In this document: positions 57,876 through 64,000 of the stretch, piece by piece
Layout of the letters: each line of letters opens with the position of its first letter
Position numbering within the stretch: the first letter of the stretch is position 1
Origin: G963665495 sp963677785
GTDB taxonomy: Bacteria > Desulfobacterota > Desulfovibrionia > Desulfovibrionales > Desulfovibrionaceae
Assembly (NCBI GenBank): GCA_963677785.2
Contig: CAXXDH010000003.1
Coordinates: 3,658,001-3,722,000 of the forward strand
Direction: 5' to 3'
Length of the DNA stretch: 64,000 nt
Made by a program: the position numbers and the translations under genes
The notes under the pieces: generated by a model
What the model was told of the DNA's origin: nothing
Seen by the model: only the letters and a program-made list of their open reading frames with translations
Databases searched by the model: none

Positions 57876-59597
57876 ATGAGCGATGCATTTGCCGCCATGA
57901 ACCAAAAGCTGTTGCGCGCGTTTGAGCTGCGCGGGCTGGTGCCTGCGGGCATGCCGCCGCCAAAGGATCAGTTGCTATCGGATCTGCTGGTCAAAACAGG
58001 ACGCGTCAGCCCGTCGGATGTGAATCAGGTGCTTGAAGAAATCACGGGCTGCCAGTCCGTGGATCCCACCATGGTTTCCTTCACGCCCCAGTATCTGGCC
58101 CATGCGCAGGCCTTGATTCCCAAAGCCATTGCTGTGGAAGAGGCCGTGTTTCCCATCCGGCATGAACAGAATTTCGTCCATCTGGTGATGAGCCGTCCGG
58201 AAGACGCGCGCTGTCTCAAGCGCATGGAATTTCTCACGGGTTCGCGCATCAAGCCTTATGCCTGCCATACGGGCCGGATTCTCGAAGCGCTTGAGACGCA
58301 TTACAGCTCGGATGATACCTGGCCGGACCCCGAGGAGCACAACGAACAGGCCCTGTTGGATCGCGCAACCAAAGCCGTGAATCTGCTCAAGGCCAACCTG
58401 GCGCCCCTTGAGGAATTGATTATTGATGTCCATGTCATCAAACTGCTGCGCTATGTGCTCAACGAATTGGTATCCCGAGGATCCAGCGACCTGCATTTCG
58501 AGCCCTTGGAAGACTGCTACCGTATCCGTTACCGCAAAGACGGCGTGATGGTTACGGCCTGGAGTTTTCCCAATCTGATCAAAGAAGCGTTGACCGCGCG
58601 GCTGAAGCTGATATCCGGCCTGAAGCTGGACGTCACCAAGGCGCCTCAGGACGGCAGCATAGCCTACCATATTATTGAAAACCGGGAGATCGACGTACGC
58701 GTCAGCACCTTGCCGTCGTTGTACGGCGAGAAAATCGTGCTGCGCGTATTGGATAAAAGCGCAGACCGTCTAAAACTTTCCGACCTGGGGCTGGAGCAGT
58801 GCGACGAGGATTTGCTGTTCGCCTCCATCCGCCGTCCCAACGGCCTGTTGCTGGTGACCGGTCCGACCGGCAGCGGTAAATCCACAACCCTGTACGCGGC
58901 GTTGACCGAGATGAACAGTGACGAGGTGAATATCGTCACCGCCGAAGATCCTGTGGAATACAAGCTCAACGGACTGACGCAGGTGAATTGTTCGGCCGAG
59001 GAGGGCACCAGTTTCAATGCCGTGATCCGATCGTTTCTGCGTCAGGATCCGGATATTATCATGGTGGGGGAAATACGCGATGCGGAAACCGCGGATTTTG
59101 CGGTAAAAGCCGCCATGACCGGCCATCTCGTACTTTCCACTTTGCATACCAACGACGCGCCCAGCGCCATCAACCGTCTGGTCAATATGGGCTTGCCTCC
59201 TTTTCTGGTGGCGTCCGCGCAAATTACCGTTGTGGCGCAACGGTTGGTCCGCCGGATCTGCGACAAGTGCAAAAGCGCGTACACGCCGTCGGAAGAAGAT
59301 CTGCAGCGTGTGCCCGAACTGGTGTCGGAATTCGCCGACGGACAGCTGACGTTCTACAAAGGAGCTGGTTGCGAGCACTGCGCCGGCACCGGCTATTCCG
59401 GACGGGTGGGGGTGTATGAAATCATGCAGGTGACCGACCGGCTGGAAGAGATGGTTTTGAATCAGGAGTCGTCCGGGGCGCTCAAATCCGCCGCCGTAGC
59501 CGCGGGCATGCGCCCTCTGCGCCAGGCCGCCTACGACAAACTGCGTCAGGGCGTGACCACCCTGGACGAGGTCCTGCGCGTCACTTTGGACGCCTGA
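57876..59597 (+). CDS. GspE/PilB-type secretion ATPase in tad locus
   Basis: A 573-residue type II secretion/type IV pilus assembly ATPase. An N-terminal MshEN/GspE-N region (LLSDLLVKTGRVSPSDVNQV) precedes the motor. Walker A GPTGSGKST is at 329-337, the Asp box is NIVTAEDPVEY, Walker B DPDIIMVGEIRDAETAD, and the His box LSTLHTNDAPSAINRL. The zinc-binding cysteines CDKCKSAY and GCEHCAGTGYSGR are kept. This is distinct from the CpaF-type motor already fused to TadZ. GGGGAG fits ATG 57876. The locus therefore has two ATPases. Confidence 0.93.
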   Translation: MSDAFAAMNQKLLRAFELRGLVPAGMPPPKDQLLSDLLVKTGRVSPSDVNQVLEEITGCQSVDPTMVSFTPQYLAHAQALIPKAIAVEEAVFPIRHEQNFVHLVMSRPEDARCLKRMEFLTGSRIKPYACHTGRILEALETHYSSDDTWPDPEEHNEQALLDRATKAVNLLKANLAPLEELIIDVHVIKLLRYVLNELVSRGSSDLHFEPLEDCYRIRYRKDGVMVTAWSFPNLIKEALTARLKLISGLKLDVTKAPQDGSIAYHIIENREIDVRVSTLPSLYGEKIVLRVLDKSADRLKLSDLGLEQCDEDLLFASIRRPNGLLLVTGPTGSGKSTTLYAALTEMNSDEVNIVTAEDPVEYKLNGLTQVNCSAEEGTSFNAVIRSFLRQDPDIIMVGEIRDAETADFAVKAAMTGHLVLSTLHTNDAPSAINRLVNMGLPPFLVASAQITVVAQRLVRRICDKCKSAYTPSEEDLQRVPELVSEFADGQLTFYKGAGCEHCAGTGYSGRVGVYEIMQVTDRLEEMVLNQESSGALKSAAVAAGMRPLRQAAYDKLRQGVTTLDEVLRVTLDA

Positions 59598-59824
59598 GGA
59601 AATGCCGGGATGCTAATACTAAATGGAAAGTCCTTTGCGGCGTTTTGTGCTTTGCCTTCTTGCGATGCTAATACCCTCTAAAGAAGAGTTCTCAAGAATA
59701 TTCTGAAACGTTTAGCTGGAGCAATTAGTAGGAAAAAATGCTATCTTTCCATCCAGTCTCACTGCCGGTGTGCAAGCTTGCAAGCTGAGAGGGGTGGTAC
59801 GCGGAGCCCCATAAGGAGCGGGAT
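59598..59824. other. Intergenic gap between GspE-type ATPase and tadC
   Basis: In 227 bases, no gene or clear terminator is seen. A short CTTGCAAGCTTGCAAG palindromic patch occurs near 59775-59787. AAGGAG at 59813 is the ribosome binding site of tadC. Confidence 0.4.
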
Positions 59825-60703
59825 ATGGACGTCGTATTGAAAGCAGGTGGTCTGCTGTTGTTGTTCGCCAGCGTATTTGCCTTTATTTATGCGCTGCTAC
59901 CTGGAGAGAAAGAGCAGAAGGCCCGCAAGCAGTTCGAAGAAAAAGTGGAGCCGGGCGAAGCCACAGGGTTTATCAACATGTTTCGTCCCTTCTTCTCTTT
60001 TTTCAGGCCACTGGCCGTTCGTCTGGCGTGGCCCGGATATCAGCGGCGTATCCAGAAGATGCTGGTCAACGCGGGGCTGGACAGGGAGTTGAACGTTAGC
60101 GATTTTGTCTCGTTTCAGTTCCTGCTGCTGGTGCTTTTTTTCCTGATGGGCCTGGTATTGTGGAAGACTTTGGGATCGGCATTTTCCATGAGCTTGGTGG
60201 GGTTGGTATATCCCTATTTCTGGTTGTGGGACAAAAAACGCAGTCGGCAGCGGGACATCGCCCTGGCCATGCCCGACGTGGTGGACATGCTTTCGCTTTC
60301 GGTGGAAGCCGGACTGGATATGCTGGCGGGCATCAAACGAATCTGCGATGTGAGCACTGATTCGAAAGATCCTTTTATCCAGGAGCTTGGCTACATGTAC
60401 CATAACATCAAGCTGGGCATGAGCACGGAAGAAGCGTTGAATGTCATGGCGGATCGTGTGGATGTCCAGGAGGTCTATTCGTTCACCTCCATTTTGATTC
60501 AGGCCCAGAAAATGGGGTCCAGCATTTCCGAGGTGTTGAAATCCCAGGCCGTACGCATGCGGCAGCAGCGTTTCATGAAAGCGGAACGCGCCGGAGCCGT
60601 TGCTTCGCAAAAATTGCTGGTTCCCATGATGCTATGCATCTTACCTGTATTGTTTATTGTCATTTTTGCCCCTTATGTATTGAAATATATTTATGGCCAA
60701 TAG
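59825..60703 (+). CDS. tadC: TadC-like inner-membrane platform protein
   Basis: A 292-residue GspF-family protein with an N-terminal span (LKAGGLLLLFASVFAFIYAL), two middle spans and a C-terminal span. The platform signature is ALAMPDVVDMLSLSVEAGLD, then EEALNVMADRVDVQEVYSFT, then KAERAGAVASQKLLVPMMLC. It pairs with TadB to form the base of the pilus assembly machine. The ribosome binding site AAGGAG precedes ATG 59825. A FHA-domain gene follows directly. Confidence 0.88.
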   Translation: MDVVLKAGGLLLLFASVFAFIYALLPGEKEQKARKQFEEKVEPGEATGFINMFRPFFSFFRPLAVRLAWPGYQRRIQKMLVNAGLDRELNVSDFVSFQFLLLVLFFLMGLVLWKTLGSAFSMSLVGLVYPYFWLWDKKRSRQRDIALAMPDVVDMLSLSVEAGLDMLAGIKRICDVSTDSKDPFIQELGYMYHNIKLGMSTEEALNVMADRVDVQEVYSFTSILIQAQKMGSSISEVLKSQAVRMRQQRFMKAERAGAVASQKLLVPMMLCILPVLFIVIFAPYVLKYIYGQ

Positions 60704-60712
60704 GTGCGGCGC

Positions 60713-62476
60713 ATGAAATGCAGTCTCGAGATACGCAAAGGTGCGGAGACGGTGCTTTCCCGCGAGCTTGCTCCCGGAGAATACGCCATTGGAAGAAAAG
60801 ACGGAAATGACATTGTGCTGGCCGACAAGAGCATTTCCGGAAAACACGCCGTGATTACGGTTGGAAAGAAAAAAATCGTTGTTACGGATCCCGGGAGCCG
60901 CAACGGCATACTGCTCCAGGGCAAGCGGATCCAAAAACAGTCCTTTGCAAAGGATTTTTCCGTTCAGCTCGGCCCATTTCTGCTGCATTTCGTTCTTGGT
61001 CCAGCCGAGGCTGCTCAAAAGGCCCGCAAGGTCAAAGAGACCAAAAAGGCTGCCAAGGCCTCAAAGAGTTTGCTCGCCACGCTTAATCCGCGTATTTTAG
61101 TTTATGGCGTAATTTTTTGTTTTGCGCTGTTCATGGCTGTGGTTTATTACGCGCCCCTCAAGGCCGGTTTGGAATCAGGACGCGAACGCGAAGCCCTGAC
61201 ACGGGGGATTCTTCTGGCCCGCTATCTGGGCGCAATCAACCAGCTTCCGCTGGAAGAGAAACGCATGGATGTGTTGCGCACGGATCCGAGTAATAAGGAA
61301 GAGGGCGTACGCTATGCCTACGTTGTAGATCCTTATGGAAAAATTCTGGCTCCGGCTCAGGAAATGGGCAAGTTTCTAAAGCTTCGCAAGATCGACAAGG
61401 CGTTGGCGGATCCGAAACTGCGCGCCTGGGACGGTGATGATGGCGAGAAGATTGTTTTTTATCCCATCAAGAAATTCGACACACTTCTGGGCGCGGCTCT
61501 CATAGGCTATGACCTGGAACGGGCCGTAGCCATACAGGGAGGCGGGTATGGGGGCACAGCAATGATGTTGTTTCTGCTCTCCCTGGTGGTTGCCGGGCTT
61601 TGCGGATTCGTGCTGCTGCGCGGATTTTTGTCCCCTTTACGGGCGCTGGCGGAAGATGCTGGCGTCAGCTTGAAACAGCGGCAGGACCATGTCGGGTTTA
61701 AGGCTTCGTACGCAGAGTTGCAGACGCTGGTGGAGGCTATGAACAGAATGCTGCTGTTGATTGCCAAATCCGGGGGGGCGGACTCTCCAGTCACGCGTGG
61801 AGCCTCCCCGCAACCTCCACAGCGCCCCGCGGAACAGGCCCAATCCATGGCAGAGCCGGAAGTACCTGTTCGTTCCGCAGCTTCTGTCCCCATGGCGGAC
61901 ATGGAAACGACAAATATCTTAGGAGAAGTGGCGGAAAAAACTGCTCAACCCGAGTCCGTGGCGCCGGATATGGATGCCACAATTATTACGGAGAAGCTGC
62001 CCGATAAACCTGAGGTTGCCGAAGCTGCCGTCCGCACTGCGGATCCTGCTCCTGCTCCTGCTCCGGTATCCGGACAAGGCAACGAAACAGCGGCGGTTGT
62101 TGCAGAAGTGGCTCCGACCGCCGACTCGGCATCTGATCAAAGCAAGGAAGAGATTGCTGAAACGCGAGAGGGGGCTGTTATCAGTTCCGTAGGCTTGCCT
62201 GCCTGTCATATTGATCTGCAACAGTATACGATCGTCGCATTCAATCCAGAGTTTTGTACGTTTTTTGCCGGAGGGGAGAAAAAGGAAGGCATGCACATGC
62301 TTGAGGCCTTTGCGGACCCGGAATTGATCAGCGCCATTTCCACTTTGATTGACGACAAGCAGCCGTCGGCCGAGTCCGTTGTGAGCGGCGAACGCTCCGT
62401 GCGCGTCCGCAAGGAAGTCTTGTCCGGTGGCGGCGGGATCGCCTTGTTTACCTTTGAGGAGAGTGTAAATGGCTGA
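60713..62476 (+). CDS. FHA-domain membrane sensor protein
   Basis: A 587-residue protein. Residues about 1-100 are an FHA phosphothreonine-binding domain (YAIGRKDGNDIVLADKSISG, KHAVITV, DPGSRNGILLQG). A membrane span is at about 128-150, then an extracytoplasmic sensor-like domain of about 130 residues, then a second span (MMLFLLSLVVAGLCGFVLLR) and a HAMP-like stretch. A Pro/Ala/Glu-rich linker leads to a PAS-like end (CHIDLQQYTIVAFNPEFCTF). No kinase or methyl-accepting domain is present. ATG 60713 is favoured over GTG 60704. It may couple phosphorylation or an envelope signal to pilus assembly. Confidence 0.75.
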   Translation: MKCSLEIRKGAETVLSRELAPGEYAIGRKDGNDIVLADKSISGKHAVITVGKKKIVVTDPGSRNGILLQGKRIQKQSFAKDFSVQLGPFLLHFVLGPAEAAQKARKVKETKKAAKASKSLLATLNPRILVYGVIFCFALFMAVVYYAPLKAGLESGREREALTRGILLARYLGAINQLPLEEKRMDVLRTDPSNKEEGVRYAYVVDPYGKILAPAQEMGKFLKLRKIDKALADPKLRAWDGDDGEKIVFYPIKKFDTLLGAALIGYDLERAVAIQGGGYGGTAMMLFLLSLVVAGLCGFVLLRGFLSPLRALAEDAGVSLKQRQDHVGFKASYAELQTLVEAMNRMLLLIAKSGGADSPVTRGASPQPPQRPAEQAQSMAEPEVPVRSAASVPMADMETTNILGEVAEKTAQPESVAPDMDATIITEKLPDKPEVAEAAVRTADPAPAPAPVSGQGNETAAVVAEVAPTADSASDQSKEEIAETREGAVISSVGLPACHIDLQQYTIVAFNPEFCTFFAGGEKKEGMHMLEAFADPELISAISTLIDDKQPSAESVVSGERSVRVRKEVLSGGGGIALFTFEESVNG

Positions 62477-63485
62477 TGCTTTTTCCGAAACCATTGTAGA
62501 TGAAACTCCGGGAACAATGACTCTGAAGGTTATTCAGGGCAAGGATGAAGGAAAAAAATACGCCTTGGCTGAGGGACATGGCATGATTATCGGCCGGATG
62601 CAAGACAGCGATATCCAGATTGATCCCGCGGACAAGCTGGTTTCACGGCATCATGCGCGGGTAACGCGCCAGAGTGATACGGCTTTGCTGGAGGACCTGG
62701 GCAGCGGTAATGGCACATTTGTGGGGGATGAGAAGATTTCACAACAGTTGCTGCAGCCTGGGGCCGTCTTTCGGATAGGTGGTACGACCTTTGTGCTCGA
62801 ACTGCATTGTACGCAGGAACCGACCAATGTGACCATGTATCTGGACTCTGAAAAACCGGTAAAAAAGGGCGGCAGCAAAATCAGGATCATTTTGCTCGGA
62901 TTGTTGCTGGTCTGTATGCTTTTTTTTATTTTCATCATGGTATCCGGGAACAAGGATACGAAACAGGCGGAGAAAATGTCCGATTCGGAGGTAAAGCCGG
63001 CGGAACAGGCCGCGCCGGTCAAAGATGTCGTACCGGCGAAACAGATTTCAGAATCCGCGCCTGCTGTTGCTGTCTCTGCTCCTGTGAAAACGGCAACAGA
63101 CCCCCCAGCGAGCGAGCCGGTTGGCGATAGTACGGCCAAAACGTCTGGTAGCAGCGATACGCAAAAAAAAGAGTCACAGGATCATTTTCGACGTGGACGT
63201 TTTTTTTACAATACGGGGAACCTGGAAAAAGCGGTGGATGAATGGAACCTGGCCTGCGACCTGGATCCAGAGAGTAAGACCGCCAAAAAATGGTTGCTGC
63301 GGGCCGAACAGGAATTGGACGAGCAAATAGACACCCATTACCGGCGCGGATTGAAGGCAAAAAAATACATGCGCTATACGGACGCCCGCAACGAGTTCAA
63401 ACTGGTCGTGAAGTGGAGTCGAGACAAAGAAGACGAGCGCTATCTGGACGCGCTGAAGCAACTTGAAGAGTTGAAGGATAAATGA
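62469..63485 (+). CDS. FHA-domain protein with TPR-like C-terminus
   Basis: A 338-residue protein. Residues about 15-110 are an FHA domain (GMIIGRMQDSDIQIDPADKL, VSRHHARVTRQ, LGSGNGTFVG). A span at about 138-160 (IILLGLLLVCMLFFIFIMV) follows, then a Lys/Pro/Ala-rich linker and a helical TPR-type segment (GRFFYNTGNLEKAVDEWNLA, DLDPESKTAKKWLL). It overlaps the previous gene by eight bases, so translation is coupled. The TPR part is probably extracytoplasmic and may bind periplasmic Tad components. Confidence 0.78.
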   Translation: MADAFSETIVDETPGTMTLKVIQGKDEGKKYALAEGHGMIIGRMQDSDIQIDPADKLVSRHHARVTRQSDTALLEDLGSGNGTFVGDEKISQQLLQPGAVFRIGGTTFVLELHCTQEPTNVTMYLDSEKPVKKGGSKIRIILLGLLLVCMLFFIFIMVSGNKDTKQAEKMSDSEVKPAEQAAPVKDVVPAKQISESAPAVAVSAPVKTATDPPASEPVGDSTAKTSGSSDTQKKESQDHFRRGRFFYNTGNLEKAVDEWNLACDLDPESKTAKKWLLRAEQELDEQIDTHYRRGLKAKKYMRYTDARNEFKLVVKWSRDKEDERYLDALKQLEELKDK

Positions 63486-63487
63486 TC

Positions 63488-64000
63488 ATGGCTGAAGAAG
63501 AACAGACGCAGTTGCGGCAGACCGGTGAGTGGGCTGATTCCACCATGGATTACACCCAGACCGGTTTTCAGGATGAAAAGCAGAATTCGCTGGTCGTAAT
63601 CGAAGGACCTTCCAGCGGGTTGAGCAAGACCTTCGGCAATGGCGTTCTGGTGGGCCGGCACCCTGATTGCGATTTGCAGCTGGATGACGGCAGCGTGTCT
63701 CGTGAACATCTGCGCATTGAGCGCAAAGGTAAAAAATGGGTTGCTACCAACCTGAACAGCAAAAATTTCACGTTGGTGAATGATAAAAAAGTGAAAACCG
63801 CAACCTTGCGCGACGGAGATGTGCTGACTCTGGGCAGCTCCAAGCTGCGTCTGAGCCTGCAAGGTACGGGCGGTGGCACTGCTGCTCCGCAGAAAAAAAG
63901 CAGCCGTGTTCGCATTTTGCTGTTGCTGTTGCTGCTTATGATCATGCTTGTGGTATTGTTCGTCGCCATGGGCTCCAAAGACAAAGGGCCTGGGGACGCA
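63488..64000 (+). CDS. Third FHA-domain membrane protein, cut by window edge
   Basis: The plus frame is open from ATG 63488 (or 63482) to the right edge, giving 171 residues of an unfinished protein. Residues about 35-120 form an FHA domain (GVLVGRHPDCDLQLDDGSVS, REHLRIERK, NLNSKNFTLVND). A membrane segment follows near 145 (VRILLLLLLLMIMLVVLFVA). It continues the pattern of the previous gene and overlaps or abuts its stop, so it belongs to the same operon. AAGGA at 63474 is better spaced for ATG 63488. Confidence 0.8.
   Translation, partial: MAEEEQTQLRQTGEWADSTMDYTQTGFQDEKQNSLVVIEGPSSGLSKTFGNGVLVGRHPDCDLQLDDGSVSREHLRIERKGKKWVATNLNSKNFTLVNDKKVKTATLRDGDVLTLGSSKLRLSLQGTGGGTAAPQKKSSRVRILLLLLLLMIMLVVLFVAMGSKDKGPGDA

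Noticed and set aside
1..64000. CRISPR array or prophage
   Set aside because: No regularly spaced repeats were seen, and the S24 repressor is not accompanied by any phage structural, integrase or replication gene.

Overview
The window looks like chromosomal DNA of a sulfate-reducing deltaproteobacterium, most likely Desulfovibrionales. This is inferred from a YedE/TusA/DUF3343 selenium-metabolism cluster, a MucR/Ros-type regulator, a pseudouridine synthase fused to dephospho-CoA kinase, cbiD and cobO, and a tad pilus locus. No rRNA and no marker gene for species assignment is present. Coding density is high. Most genes have clear Shine-Dalgarno sequences, and these were used to revise several starts.

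Layout. 1-1.9 kb: two minus-strand glycosyltransferases (a GT-C membrane enzyme cut by the window edge, and a WaaE-like GT2). 2.0-5.6 kb: RluD-CoaE fusion, a 54-residue zinc-ribbon protein, an S24 repressor, a structured region with a strong terminator, and a MucR-type regulator. 5.9-10 kb: KtrB/KtrA potassium uptake, a periplasmic binding protein fused to a catalytically dead cytidine-deaminase fold, and a methyltransferase. 10.1-13.2 kb: a minus-strand operon yedE - tusA - DUF3343 - NnrD-like kinase - DUF1858. 13.4-18.5 kb: a small membrane protein, a hybrid histidine kinase, and a Kef antiporter with a TrkA/Usp partner. 18.8-23.2 kb: thiM, a TauE/SafE permease, galT and galK. 23.3-26.6 kb: two identical tandem tRNA-Leu(CAG) genes and a pabA-pabB-pabC operon. 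26.6-27.6 kb: an IS5-type element inserted in an IS4-type remnant. 27.7-34.4 kb: HD hydrolase, aminotransferase, RidA, YibE/F, alkaline phosphatase, MoaE and FmdB. 34.5-37.3 kb: a candidate UGA-containing selenoprotein, Bcp peroxiredoxin, a decayed toxin-antitoxin locus and cbiD. 38-46.8 kb: a PAS-rich hybrid kinase, NfeD-flotillin pair, HesB-like protein, cobO, an AmmeMemoRadiSam radical SAM enzyme and purM. 46.9-48.3 kb: an AT-rich GT-C membrane protein. 48.7-64 kb: a tad pilus locus running off the right edge.

The two most interesting items are as follows. (1) A 53-codon minus-strand reading frame at 34461-34622 has an excellent ribosome binding site and an in-frame UGA at codon 29. A hairpin follows the UGA at the spacing and with the loop G expected of a bacterial SECIS. 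The product would be a one-segment membrane protein with a Sec...Cys motif, cotranscribed with an FmdB-type zinc ribbon, in a genome that carries a selenium-metabolism cluster. (2) The tad locus is unusual. It has a TadZ-TadA fusion, a TadB with inserted TPR-like repeats, a second GspE/PilB-type ATPase, a thioredoxin-fold lipoprotein without its cysteines, and three consecutive FHA-domain membrane proteins.

Working together: the tad genes would build a Flp-type pilus, with several prepilin-like proteins sharing the G-X4-E processing motif. The YedE cluster would import and handle selenium or sulfur. KtrAB and the Kef/TrkA-Usp pair would balance potassium. pabABC supplies p-aminobenzoate for folate, galKT handles galactose, and cbiD/cobO belong to cobalamin synthesis.
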